64,000 nt of DNA from Nymphaea colorata (GCF_008831285.2 NC_045138.2:12724571-12788570); one strand, 5' to 3'; positions 13,231 through 25,281 are shown, counted from the first letter of the stretch. Program-made: numbers and translations. Notes: generated by a model not told the origin, from the letters alone.

Positions 13231-13651
13231 GCAAGAGCTAACGCTGTACAAACGAGCCGAGCTCAAGCTAGGCCAGCTTGAACTCAACTCGAGCTTTACA
13301 AGATGAGTTTGACTCACTTAAACCGAGTCTCAGCTCCAGCTCAGCTCATGTCCCTTAATATGTATTTATGATTTCAAGTGACCAATGTATGCTGAACTCT
13401 GTTATTTTTCATAAAACAAAGTTAAAAATTTCACATTTTTATTTAAGCCATTTTAAGCTTTTTAAATTACGTGTTAAACCAGTCAAGTTCGTCCAACTCA
13501 AACTCAACTCATTTACAAACTTGAATTATCAATTAAACTCGAACTTGACTCGTTTAACTTACGAGTCTTACGAGTCGAGCTCGAGTTGAATTTAAACAAA
13601 CATCAAGCCCGAGTTGACTTGACTCATTGACCATCCATCCCTAGCAAGAGC
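13231..13651. mobile_element. Non-autonomous hAT-like element with 8-bp duplication
   Basis: The element spans 13239-13643 and is flanked by identical octamers GCAAGAGC (13231-13238 and 13644-13651). It starts TAACGCTG and, on the other strand, TAGGGATGG. An 8-bp duplication and a TAGGG end are hAT hallmarks. The body is rich in GAGCTC/ACTCGA and has no coding capacity. Confidence 0.75.
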
Positions 13652-14390
13652 AGCAAGAAGAGCAAATGGAGTGATGATCATGGTATGTGGAACAATCTTC
13701 CCTTCGAGGAAAAGAGAACCTTTTACTATCGTAAGCAATTCAATTCAATGATGAAGACTGTTTGAAAGGTCAAGACTGGGCAGCACCATCCATACCACGC
13801 CACAGGGTTTCACTTGGTACTGCATCTAACACGTGGTCTTACACAATCATATGGTACAGCATACGGGAATCGACAGGGCAGGTCTCCATACATCCATAAT
13901 GGACGCCCTCATATTAGGATATGAACACTGAAGAAACTCGTCTTTTGTGATTTAAACGTCTATGAGGTGCCTCCAGAAACAAAGATGATCAGCGAAGCCA
14001 ATGGTCCACCACTACAAATGAACCCGCTCAGCCACTAAAGTTTTACACAAAAATTACAGGACGTCACAGTAGCTCAGCCATAAGCACAGCCATGTCAACA
14101 ATGAATGCCAGTCAAATCTGGAAAAGCTTTTGACTGTTCCCATGCCTGTAGGCAAGTGTAGAACTCATGAAAACTGTGGCAAGGATGAAACTGCATTAAG
14201 CATCGCCAATCAAAGAAATGAGTTAGTGTCAATAATCATAAATCATGACAACTAGAACGCAATCAAGTAAAATCAGGACATGACATAAAAGTACTTGTTC
14301 AATCATCAAAAGAAAAGGAAAATGATGAGTTCAGCGAAGTATCAGCAACTATTGAAATTTTCCATGCAGTGGATTATCTTGAGTCAAAAG
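13652..14390. other. Spacer, nothing recognised
   Basis: No ORF of note and no repeat with clear ends. Confidence 0.5.
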
Positions 14391-14682
14391 TGGAAACCAA
14401 GTTTGCATTGATACATGTGTGCTCGTACTTTCTAGTAGTTTTCTGCTTTGAAGTTGCTAAAAGTTGTTGAGGCATGGTTTACTTCTACAATTGTCATGAT
14501 AAAGTAATTAAAAACATCATTATCAATGATTTATGGTGGAAACCAAGTTTGCATTGATAGATGCATGCTCGTACTTTCTAGTAGTTTTCTGATTTGAAGT
14601 TCTTAAAAGTTGTTCAGGCATGGTTTACTTCTACAATTGTCATGATAAAGTAATTAAAAACATCATTGTCAATGATTTATGG
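14391..14682. repeat. Tandem duplication, 146-bp unit, two copies
   Basis: The unit beginning TGGAAACCAAGTTTGCATTG at 14391 is repeated from 14537 with only a few differences. A stub of a third copy (TGATTTATGGTGG) follows. No function is evident. Confidence 0.9.
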
Positions 14683-15771
14683 TGGCAGAGAGTGTCGTAT
14701 CTTTTCCAATTCAAAGAAACAATTTGTGACATGTTTGAAGTTGATAAAGATGAGCCCATGCTTCATAAAATTTATAAAATATGAGAATATGATTGAGCAA
14801 ATTCAACATATAGTGTTTTTTAAGCATGAGGAAAAAAAGATTGCACTTGATGGTTAAAAACTTTTCAATTGCATACATTTAATATTAGTGGAAAGATGGA
14901 ATAAAGGCAATATATAATTGCCTTGCACGTCTAATTTTTGAATCTAAAATATTATTCTAAAAAATGGCTAATAGGAGTTCCTGGCTGTTTCTCTAATTCA
15001 AAATAGTGAGACATCTAAAAATAGACTAGCACGCATGGAGAGACTTCATTTAAATCCTTACATCAGAAGAGAAGTTATAAATACACAATGTTTTGTACTA
15101 GTACCTTTGAATATTTAAATGCAGTGCTAGCAAGAGATGACAAAGAACAATGTTTTCCATTGGTGCTAGTCTTAAGGATAAAAAATGCTCACACTCCAAA
15201 AACTTGCAATGAGATTTCTACATCAGCCTGCTATATATTCATGTTGAGAACGAAATTGAAACACATATCCTCAAGCAGACGACATCAAAAGGAATAAACA
15301 CATTGGCGAGTACCAGAATATTTGGTTTTTGTGCACTCCAATTTGTGTTTTGTTTTACGAAAGAAAGGAAAATAGCTATTGCATTTTTTTTTATGTTATT
15401 TTATTGATTCACTTGTGTTCCATTGGATTTGCTATGTTTCTATGCTTAATATATTCAACTTTCTAATTTTTATATTGCAATTACATGCAATTGTGGATCA
15501 TCCAAACTTTGGGATGTAGAAAGAAGAATTATGACAAAGAAAGCATGACGCACACTCTTAACATGGTTGTAGTTGATTTTCTTATTCCCTTCTTCTGATT
15601 TGCAATGACAATGAAAGCTTGGAAGATATTGATGGAACAAGAAGACTCACATATATGATGCTTATGAAGTATGAACTCAAAATTGAAAAATCTATTGCTT
15701 GCTTACTTAATTATATAATAATTAATTGTTTCTTTTTTTTGAACCCTTGATAGAATGATTGATAATAAATA

Positions 15772-15775
<4 letters not shown>
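14683..15775. other. Spacer, nothing firmly recognised
   Basis: Short ORFs only (up to 69 codons), none with a motif I recognise. It could be decayed DNA-transposon sequence, given the BED-like fragment further right, but that is speculation. Confidence 0.4.

Positions 15776-15808
<33 letters not shown>
15776..15808. repeat. (TA)n microsatellite, left flank of MITE copy 2
   Basis: TA tract ending exactly where the foldback element begins with GGAAAAACGG. Confidence 0.9.
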
Positions 15809-15810
<2 letters not shown>

Positions 15811-16151
15811 AAAAACGGTAGCTACCAGACCTACATATACTAGATTTTGATGTCAAAGCCATGTTTCTAAGAAGATTAGAAAATGGAGATTAAGTTACAG
15901 ATACAGAAGCCAAGCTTAATAGTCCAAAATACCCTTCAAATATGGGAGGGGAGAGAAAGAAGAGGAACAAATGAGTTTCCTTAAAAGAAATCACTTGTCT
16001 CCATTGAGAGGTATTTCGGACCTTTGAAAAAATAATTTGGCTTCTATATTTACAATTTAATCACCACCATCAAATCTCTATGCCTTGGGATCGACTATGT
16101 AGATGATTCCATCAAGTCTGCTATATGAGAGTCTAGTGCTACCTATTTTCC
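15809..16151. mobile_element. Foldback MITE in a (TA)n microsatellite, copy 2
   Basis: The left end reads GGAAAAACGGTAGCTACCAG; the reverse complement of the right end reads GGAAAATAGGTAGCACTAGA. It is flanked by TA tracts on the left and AATATATATA on the right. It shares its arms and interior (CTAAGAAGATTA, TTCTATATTTACAA) with the copy at 2513-2910, but lacks the (TTC)n expansion. Confidence 0.8.
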
Positions 16152-16212
16152 AATATATATATATATATATTATAAAACTCTGCCAAAATGTCGCCTCTAT
16201 TATCGCACAATC

Positions 16213-16416
16213 ATGGGTGGATTGAAGAGCATCAAGATGCACTTAGTTGGTTCACTGTACACTACCCTAAAAGCTTGTCTTAATGTGCCTCCAAATGTGC
16301 GAGAACAACTTATCGCAAGTTTAGACAATGTTGACAAAATTATTCTTGATTTTGAGAATAATCTACCACAACTATCACAGCAACCACTGACGCTGCCATC
16401 GCCACCTTTCACATAG
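16213..16416 (+). pseudogene. Possible BED-finger fragment of a hAT transposase
   Basis: A 67-codon ORF contains GGLKSIKMHLVG, then KACLNVPPNVREQ. This spacing resembles the second half of BED zinc fingers in plant hAT transposases (GG-x-RLK-x-HL, then C-x-KVPP-x-VR). The CxxC half is not seen, and the ORF is isolated between a MITE and a Copia element. The call rests on motif resemblance only. Confidence 0.4.
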
Positions 16417-16466
16417 TAAAAGCTTAGTGGAGCCATTAAAGAAACACTGAAGATTTTCATTTCTTG

Positions 16467-16520
16467 CTAAGTCACATGGGTACGGGTACGGTTTGGGTAT
16501 GGGTACGGAGATATGGGTAC
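16467..16520. mobile_element. Left part of a GGTACG-rich hAT-like MITE split by Copia
   Basis: Begins CTAAGTCACATGGGTACGGG and repeats GGTACG. The matching right part is 21803-22116, whose reverse complement begins TAAGTCATACGGGTAC. The Copia element at 16521-21802 separates them. It resembles the element at 61794-62122. No clear 8-bp duplication was found. Confidence 0.5.
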
Positions 16521-16892
16521 TGTTAGATTTTGGGTGTCGAAGTATCACCTATGTCCAGATTGAGCAAAGGAAGATAAGAGAGAGAATAGGAAAAGAAAAA
16601 TGAGGAAGGGAGATAAGCGTTTACATTCTCACACAACCCATTTATATAATGATCCCTCTACACAATTTACAAGAATCTAGAATGAAACAATAACAATAAT
16701 CTAGAGCCTAGAGTGAAGCAACACATTAATCTAGAGTGAAGCAACACATTAATCTAGAGTCAGAATAAAACAATTACAGAAATTATAATCATAACCCTGC
16801 CTAGATAAATGCGCTCAGACATGGTTAGATGTGTTGGATCTGATTCAGTAGACGTGTTGGATCGGGATCAGATTAGATCCAACATCTTATCA
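16521..16892 (-). repeat. 3' LTR of the minus-strand Copia element
   Basis: 372 bp. On the plus strand it begins TGTTAGATTTTGGG and ends CATCTTATCA; it matches 21422-21802. Confidence 0.93.
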
Positions 16893-16946
16893 TCCTCCCT
16901 CAAGTTGTATATGGTTTTGCACCATGTACAACTTGCCTTTTAGAAA

Positions 16947-19900
16947 TCAAAATCGTTGCTTCATTAGTCCTTTTATAAATAAGTCTGCAACTTGTTCATC
17001 TATATGAACATAAATAGGCTGAATCTCCTTGTCTTCCGCCTTTTGTCTAATAAAATGTTGATCAATCTCAATGTGCTTTGTTCGACCATGTTGTATGGGA
17101 TTAAAAGCAATGTTAATAGCGTTTTGATTATTGCACATTAACATTGACGTTTTAATCTTTTCTCCAATGTCTTCTAGCAAATGTCTAACCCATGTGACTT
17201 CAGTAGCACCTGCAGCCATGCATCTGTATTCTGCTTCAGTGCTGGATCTTGCCACTGCCTTTTGCTTTCGACAACTCCATGACACAAGATTACGTCCAAT
17301 GAAAATACAAAAACCAGAAATGGACTTTCTTTGATCGGGATCTCCAACCCAATCTGCATTTGTGAATGTCATAAGTTGATGTCCAGCGGATATATTTTCA
17401 CTCTTACCATAAACTAAGCCATCTCCTGCTGTCCCTTTTAGATATCTTAATATTCTTTTAACAACATCCATGTGAGTATCTCTAGGTGCATGCATAAATT
17501 GAGATACTTGATTCACAACACATATAATATCTGGTCTAGTGAATGTAAGATATTGAAGTGCCCCAACAATACTTCGATATTGTGTAGGATCTTCATATAA
17601 CTCTTCATCCTGAGCACTTAGTCTTTGATTTAGAACACTAGGAGTTCCAACAGGCTTACAATCAGACATACCTGTCTTTTTCAGTAGATCCAACGTGTAT
17701 TTCTGTTGTGTCAATGTGAGGCGATCATTGTGCCTATCAATCTCCACTCCAAGAAAGAATCGTAAATCACCAAGCTCTTACATTTTGAAGTTTTGCATCA
17801 TCAAAACTTTAACTTCTTCTATGTGTTTTTCTGAATTTCCTGTGATAACAATATCATCAACATATATAAGAAGTAAAGTAAATATGTTTTCCTTTTGATA
17901 GATGAAAAGAGAGTAATCTAAAGGACATCTTCAAAAACCACATTCTTGAATCTTGCAGGAAAAACTGTCAAACCATGAGCGTGAAGCCTGTTTGAGTCCA
18001 TAAATAGATTTTCTTAGTTTACAAACCCATGCATGAGGATCTCCTTTCGTATATCCTAGAGATTGTTCCATATATACTTCCTCCCTCAAATCACCATGAA
18101 GAAAAGCATTCTTCACGTCCATTTGATGTAGTCTTCATCTATATTCAACTGCCAATGATATAATCACACAGATTGTTCCCATTTTGATCACAGGGCTGAA
18201 TGTTTCATCATAATCTTCTCCATATTGTTGTGTGAAGCCTCGTGCCACCAATCTTGCCTTGTATATTTCTACACTGCCATCAAGTTCATATTTAATTTTA
18301 TAAATTCATTTCGATCCTACTACATTCTTTTCTTTGGGTCGAGGAACAACTTTTCATGTTCCACATTCATGCAATGCATCTATTTCTTCATTCATTGCCT
18401 TGATCCAATGCGACGACTTGGATGCTTCCTCAAAAGAAGTAAGTTCATCTCGTTTTATAACTTGAGACATAAAGAGCTGAAAATCTAAGGAGAGATTATC
18501 ATAGCTTACCCATCTATGAATGGGGTGTCGCACTCGCACCGATCTTCATAACTTGAGACATAAAGAGCTGAAAATCTAAGGAGAGATTATCATAGCTTAC
18601 CCATCTATGAATGGGGTGTCGCACTCGCACCGATCTTCTAACAGGCCGATCATAGACTTCAACGTGGGAAGAGGTCGGATTGCCATCTCTCCTTCTTTTC
18701 TGACGTGTGTAAACCTGTCCTGAAAATCGACATGAAGCATTGTTTTCTCCTTCTTTCATAGCTGGAACAAGTTCTTTGTTTCCTTCTGTTTCTGTGATAT
18801 GTGAAGATCCTATCTCATCATGTGGATGTGATTCTAGACTGCCTCCTGCAAATAGCTCAGCACTTACCCAAGGATCATATGATCCCACAGGTTGAGAATT
18901 CTCAGTAGAAATGTTAAAATTGTGTTCATCAAACACAACATTTCTTGATACTTTGATGCGTCTGGTTGTAGGGTCATAACATCTGAAACCTTTGTATTCA
19001 TCTGCATAGCCAACAAACCTGCACTGCACTGCTTTGCTATGAAATTTATTTCTCAATGACGAGTCAATGTGAACATAGCACACACATCCAAAAACCCTTA
19101 AATCATTGTAGTTTGGATTTCGACCAAAAAGAGTGAAGTAAGGAGATTTTGAATCCAAAACTGTCATGGGCAGACGATTTATTATATGCACAGTAGTGTG
19201 AAAAGCCTCCGTCCATAGAGTAATAGGAGTATTACTATCATGCATCATACTCATACCACTTTCCACGATGTGATGATGTTTCCGTTCAGCTACACCATTT
19301 TGTTGTAGGGTGTATGGGCATGAAATCTGTCGAGTTATCCCATTTTCTCGTAAAAAGTTAATAAAGTCATGTGAAGAATATTCTCCCCCACCATCACAAT
19401 GGAAATGCACAACTTTAGACGAGAACTGTGTTTCGATCATGGCATGAAATTCTCGAAAGATACTAAACACTTACGATTTTTGTTTCATGAAGTGAATCCA
19501 AGTATATCGAGAATAAGAATCTATGAACAAAACATAATAGCGAGAGCCAAACAAAGAATCAATGGGAGCTGGCCCCCATACATCAGAATAGACAATCTCA
19601 AAAGATTTAGAAGCTCTTTTATTGATATTATTATGAAAAGGAAGTATATGACTCTTACATAGTTCACAACTAGAACATTTTTTGTCATAGGAATCAAAAG
19701 ATAGACTGGATTTTGGAATGAGATTATCTGATGCAAGTTTTTCCAAAAACCCACGACTACAATGTCCCATACGACCATGCCATAAATTTGACTTACTGAC
19801 GTCTGATTGGAGACAGCTAAAACTTGGAATTTGTGAAGGTTTGGAAGGAAAGCAGGTCAATTGAGCTGGACTTGAAGAGGACTGGAAGAGATAAGGATTT

Positions 19901-21260
19901 TCCTTGAAAACATACATATTTCCTTGGCGTTCTCCTTCAGCGAATGTTTTCTTCATTAGAAGATCCTTGACATACACAGAAGAAGAAGCAAATTCAACAG
20001 ATGAGTTTGTATCATCTACAAGTTTAGAAATGAAAATAATATTCTTTCTGATATTTGGAGCAAGGGCAACATTTGACAAAGATAGTGGAAATTGTGATGT
20101 TGGAAGAGAAATTTGTGCATTTCCAATATGTGTGATAGGATGAAAACCTCCATCACCTGTAACTATATTACTTTTACCAGAATAAGGAAGAAGGTCATGT
20201 AACTTACTAGCATTTCCAGTTACATGAGTAGCAGTGCCTGAATCCAAATACCATTCGCCTTGATCACTTTGTTTCATTGTCATCTTGGAGAGGGCAGTCA
20301 TAAGTATTTGTTATGCATCGGCTTCAGGTTTATTTCCTCTGTTTTGTGGATTGAACCAGCAATTTGCTTTGATGTGACCCTTCTTGTTACATTGGAAACA
20401 CGTTGGCACCTTTTTTGTGGTATTAGTTTGAAATCTTCTTGTAACACTTGGTGTTGGCAGAATACCTTTGCCAATTTGTTCATCATGCCCACGATTCATG
20501 CCTTCTTGATGAGCCCCATTTCCTTTTCTATGACCTGCGGCAGCTTCCATAACTAAAGCATTGTGAGCATTACCTTGGTTTGTTCCTCCCATCAGTTGTT
20601 TCATATTCATTTCATGTTGAAGCAGCTTGCCATGAAGTTCATTGAAGGTGGGCAAGATAGGGAAAACTTCAAGAGCAGTAGTGAAGGCATAAAAATCTGG
20701 TCCAAGGCCGCTAAGAGTCTGCTGGACTTTTTCTTTGTCGGAAACAACATATCCAGCAACTCCCAACTGATCAGCTATCCCTTTAAGACGTCCCAAGTAT
20801 TCCATAATCGACATTGACCCTTTGCTAAGATTCTGAAACTCTTTCTTCAAATATAGAATACGTGCCTCTGAAATTTGAGAATAGGTTTCAGCAAGACTGA
20901 TCCATAACTGTCCTGTTGTACAGTCATCAGAAAGAGAAATCAACACTTCTTGAGAGAGCGTTGATGTGATATACGAAAAAAAACTTTGATCTCGTTTCAT
21001 CCATGTTATAAATTGAGGGTTACAAATTTCCTGAGTGGCAATTGTCTCTCTTCTCTCATTCTTAACCTCTTGTTGAATGAACTGTGGTGGGATTGGAATG
21101 GAGCCATCAAGATGTCCGTACAGATCCTGACTCCTTATGAAAGGAGTGATCTGCCTTTTCCAGGTAAGATAGTTGGAGTGGTTCAGTTTTTCAGAAATAA
21201 GGTGTGGCAAGAAGTTGAGGACATATTGGATTGTGAGAGAATATCCATTATATATCTATC
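16947..21260 (-). pseudogene. Copia Gag-Pol polyprotein remains
   Basis: Read from high to low coordinates: Gag (EKLNHSNYLTWKRQI), zinc knuckle CFQCNKKGHIKANC, protease (YLDSGTATHVTG), integrase (LWHGRMGHC, CDGGGEYSS), reverse transcriptase (the YVDD codons lie near 17855) and RNase H (FTNADWVGDPDQRKS). Breaks: an in-frame TAA between gag and protease near 20308-20310, another at 19471-19473 in integrase, a 91-bp tandem duplication at 18457-18638 that shifts frame, and further stops around 17748-17930 and 18123-18350. It is not translatable as one protein. The coding sequence is closely related to the element at 24867-30225. Confidence 0.93.
18457..18638. repeat. 91-bp tandem duplication inside the old Copia element
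   Basis: Two nearly identical units, 18457-18547 and 18548-18638, each covering the part that encodes HPIHRWVSYDNLSLDFQLF. The unit is not a multiple of three. Confidence 0.9.
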
Positions 21261-21409
21261 AACGTAGATGTATACAAACAGAAATATAAGAGTGTTGTCA
21301 AGGTAGATGAAGGATTAGTAGCAGAATGTTAGAAGGAGTATAAGAGAAAACCAACCTGGAAATTTCAAGTCTGTTCAAACATTCTCCTCGGTAGAACCAG
21401 CCAGACCTT

Positions 21410-21421
21410 GCTCTGATAGCA
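21410..21421 (-). promoter_or_regulatory. Primer-binding site of the old Copia element
   Basis: On the minus strand TGCTATCAGAGC lies directly after the 5' LTR. The usual initiator-Met site is TGGTATCAGAGC. Confidence 0.85.
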
Positions 21422-21802
21422 TGTTAGATTTTGGGTGTCGAAGTATAACCCACGTCCAGATTGAGCAAAGGAAAGATAAGAGAGAGAATAGGAAAAGAAA
21501 AATGAGGAAGGGAGGTGAGTATTTACATTCTCACACAACCCATTTATATAGTGATCCCTCTACACAATTTACAAGAATCTAAAATGAAACAATCACAATA
21601 ATCTAGAGCCTAGAGTGAAACAACACATTAATCTAGAGCCTAGAGTGAAGCAACACATTAATTTAGAGTCTAGAATAAAACAATTACAAAAATTACAATC
21701 ATAACCCTGCCTAGATAAATGCGCTCAGACATGGTTAGATGTGTTGGATCTGATTCAGTAGACGTGTTGGATCTGGACCAGATTAGATCCAACATCTTAT
21801 CA
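21422..21802 (-). repeat. 5' LTR of the minus-strand Copia element
   Basis: 381 bp, same ends as 16521-16892, with an extra copy of a CTAGAGCCTAGAGTGAA-type short repeat. Confidence 0.93.
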
Positions 21803-22116
21803 GGTACGGGTACGACAACTTTAAAAAAATGTGGGTACGGGGGTACAGCAGGATATATGTATGTATATATGCAAAAAAACACAAAAAAATCAAAATGAAA
21901 GCAACATTTTAGTAAACAAGTGATATAAACAAAAACATCAGTATGTTAATGAACAATAAATCTAAGAATATAATGAAAAGTAAGGTGAAAAAAATAAAAT
22001 CAAAGTAAAATTAAGCAGTTTGAATCTAAAGGTGCTCGAATGTGTCTAAGTACCCACTTTGGGAACAGGTACAACGACACGGGTACGTGGACCTTACTGA
22101 AGTACCCGTATGACTT
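21803..22116. mobile_element. Right part of the GGTACG-rich MITE split by Copia
   Basis: Begins GGTACGGGTACG, continues with an A-rich body, and ends GTACCCGTATGACTTA, inverted to the left part at 16467. Confidence 0.5.
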
Positions 22117-22732
22117 ATTGTTATTTTTAGTAGACTAATGATTGTATGGTTGAATTCTTGAGGGACCTTAGATAGTTAAATTTTAACTTACTATTATGTG
22201 ATCCTATGTGCAATCAGTGAATTAAGTGATTGACATGATTCACAATAATTTTCTTATGTCTTTGACTGCTTTGTTCACTTCAAATGTTGTGTTTGTGAGC
22301 CCTCTTTTAATTTTATTTTGCTTTTAACTAATTCAAACTAACTAGTCAAGGTTAGTCTCCTAAAGCTTTGACTTACTTGAGTCTAGCTTCCGATTTTGAC
22401 AACTAACCCAAGTGGCAAGGAGAAGCCGCTGGAATGCACCAAAATCAAGGAGGAACTCTTTTCAACTTCTTGAACGGGTTTAGATGTGAATTTAAGAAAA
22501 TGAGGTTGACTCTTCTCTTTACTCACTGCTCCACCTCACAAAGATATTCTCAGCAAATGTAGTGGTGAGAAGACAAGGCACAACATGAACAAAAATGGAC
22601 AAAATGTTCTAGCAATGAATCTTCATCAACAGAAGAAGACACAGCTATTCAATTTCAAGTCAAAGAAGACATCAAAACTTATAGACCATAATATTTTATA
22701 ACATTTTGAGGTCGAAGTCAATGCAATGAGCA
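22117..22732. other. Spacer, nothing recognised
   Basis: No ORF or repeat that I can identify. Confidence 0.5.
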
Positions 22733-23296
22733 TATTTATAAATAGGCTGTTTAACAAGTCGAACTAACTCGAGCTCGACTCGAACTCGCTCGATAAACTT
22801 GACACGAACTTGACTCGTTTATTAAACGAGCTCGATAAACTTGACATGAACTTGACTCGTTTATTAACGAGTCGAGTTCGAGTTAAGAAATGAACTCTAC
22901 AACCTAAACGAGTCGAGCTTGAGTTAAGTGGGCTCGGCTCGGTTAAACTCCGTTCAGCTCAAGAAAGAAAATATATAAAATACGTCTCATAAAATGATAA
23001 AAAAAAAGTAGATTGCTTAAATGGATATACACGTGACTGGTATGTGGGAGGTTCTATGTTCAAGTCTGTATGCTGCCTTCTTAAAAAAATAATTTTTTTT
23101 TTAATGAAATGCTTGGATTGGCTCAAGCCAATCTTCCGAGTTCAAGTTTTAATAACTCAAGCCGAGTCGAGCTCGAGCTAATGAAATTGAACTCGAGTTG
23201 AGCTTGAGCGGAGTTTGAGTTCCTTTCAAGACATACAAGCCGAGTTCAAGCTGGCTCAACTTGGCTTGAACTCGCTCATGAACAGACCTATTTATA
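22733..23296. mobile_element. Non-autonomous hAT-like element with 8-bp duplication
   Basis: The element at 22741-23288 is flanked by TATTTATA on both sides (22733-22740 and 23289-23296). Near its ends lie GGCTGTT and, inverted, GGTCTGTT. The body is full of GAGCTCGA/ACTCGAAC motifs shared with 13239-13643 and 48329-49589. The duplicated octamer is simple and AT-rich, so chance is possible. Confidence 0.65.
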
Positions 23297-23464
23297 AAAT
23301 AGCTATATACCATTTCCTTTCCCATGAACTGGGAGCTATCAAACCCGTATTCTTGGAGAATTAGATGATAAGGAATGAAAAAAAAAATGCTATCTCATAG
23401 ATTCTGTCAGCAGAAGCTATTGAAGAATTAGACAATAAATGAAAAAAAAAATGGTATGCTGTAG

Positions 23465-23496
<32 letters not shown>

Positions 23497-24669
23497 GAGA
23501 GACACATACATGTGCAAATACAAGACTATTCACTATAGCAAAAGTTCATGTGTTTTTTAAAGTCCTCCCAATTTTCACACAATCTCATTGTGGTCATCTA
23601 AATGCCGGGCAATCTATGGTTTAGGGCCTTTATATCAAAGATCATTTACATTTTTTGATATGCTTAATGTGAACAGGTATACCTCAAATTCTCAAATATT
23701 TTTTTCTGTAATGGATCTGAAAATTGACAGCTATTGGAATAGTGGGAAAATGCTGCAGTGTCTCGTCATTAAATGTTTCTATGCTTCAAACTAGGATGAA
23801 CTCATCTCAAGCACCATAGCTGAAGGAGGTCCATATGCATCGAGAACATCCTATGAAACTTCTGAGGTGACACAAATTCGATATTTATAATCAGGCTTAC
23901 CTTATTCTCTATTTTCTTCTTTTAGTAAATGCGGCCCATTGGTTTGTGCTGGTTTAACAAGATTTTGTTCGTTAAAACAGGTCAACGAAGAGAGAAACAC
24001 TGGAGCTGATTTAAACTTTTGCAGACAAGGCCGAAGATCAGCCTCAAAGTGGAAAAGAGCTTGTTTTTTGTGGTTCTAAAGCATTTTCTCACTGATGTGC
24101 CCTTTCCATCCGTTTCTTAATTTCATGTGAGATGGTTTAGCACTACGAACTTGGAGGTTGATTCTGTTCTAAATGAAAAATAAGACTGCCATGATGACTA
24201 CAGAAGAAGGGTCAACCTCAAAGAGGACCATTAAAGTTATATATACACTCGCGCACACACACACACACATATACATAGGACCTTAGTTTTGGCCACTATT
24301 TAAAGCAGTTCTCAAATCTCAGTCTAGAAAAACCAACCATATGGATGTAAAAAATGTCCATTTTTTTTCTCAGAAAGAAATTTGATCCATATCTTAGATT
24401 TTATAAGGATCTGAGTTAACAGCTTTAAGTTTGTAATGCCATCAAATCCGAACTAGACAACCTTTTTTCTCAGTCCACCATACTTGGAAATTCCACATCC
24501 ATCTAGACATTTAGATTTTTTGAGAAAACATTTTACATTGCTGGAAACAGCCTATCAGGTGAACCATCTAGATAGCCAAATTCCAAAATTTGCAAAAAGA
24601 CATAAATTTCTACGAAAATTCCCGTAGGCAATTAGGTATATTTTAGGTACATATTCTTTCTCTCTCTTT

Positions 24670-24702
<33 letters not shown>

Positions 24703-24866
24703 CATGTGTGTAAATGTACATGTATAGAGTTCCATAAACCAAACAAAGCCTGAATTCCGATTTTCACTTTCATCTTGCTACAGTATGCAGTGCACTCATG
24801 TCACCGCAGGATTGAAGATGGAGCAAAACATTCTGCCCACAAATAGCCTAAATTTTGGGATATAAG
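23297..24866. other. Spacer between transposons
   Basis: Holds (CT)n at about 23466-23485 and (CA)n at about 24250-24270. No ORF with recognisable similarity. Confidence 0.5.
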
Positions 24867-25182
24867 TGTTAAAATATAAATCCTTCACCAGCACGTTGAA
24901 GAGGAGTCTCTTAGGATTCCACCTCCTTGTAGAATGTGTTAAGATATTTAATGTCCTTGTAACATGTGAAGAGTCTCCTAGGATTCTATGTTGTAGTTAA
25001 TATCCTTGTAATATGTGAAGTCTCTTAGGTTTCTATGATGTAATTAATGTCCTTGGAGCTTGTGAAATCTCCTAGGATTCTACGATTGGAGACTCTTAGA
25101 ATTCTGGAAATGGGATTATAAATAGAGGCCGTGCAAACCATTTTGGCCACGGCTTCTTCTCCTCAGTTTCTTCTTGTTTTCA

Positions 25183-25218
<36 letters not shown>

Positions 25219-25281
25219 ATCTCTATCTTCCTGCGTGAGTGCTGTTTTCTGGTTACAGATATTGGTGCTAGATTTCTATCA
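24867..25281 (+). repeat. 5' LTR of the young Copia element
   Basis: 415 bp, TGTTAAAATA to TTTCTATCA. Contains a likely TATA box (TATAAATA, 25117-25124) and a downstream CT-rich stretch that varies in length from the 3' LTR. Confidence 0.96.
25117..25124 (+). promoter_or_regulatory. Predicted TATA box of the 5' LTR
   Basis: TATAAATA in GGGATTATAAATAGAGGCC, placed as expected for the U3/R border of a Copia LTR. The same box is at 30067-30074 in the 3' LTR. Confidence 0.7.

Larger units (their letters stand above)
16521..21802 (-). mobile_element. Ty1/Copia LTR retrotransposon, old and broken
   Basis: Full-length structure on the minus strand: 5' LTR 21422-21802, primer-binding site 21410-21421 (TGCTATCAGAGC, one base off the usual initiator-Met site), gag-pol remains, a polypurine stretch GAGGGAGGA just before the 3' LTR, and 3' LTR 16521-16892. 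Both LTRs run TG...CA on the element strand. GGTAC is duplicated at 16516-16520 and 21803-21807. The LTRs differ by several substitutions and an inserted short repeat, so the insertion is older than the neighbour at 24867. Confidence 0.95.
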
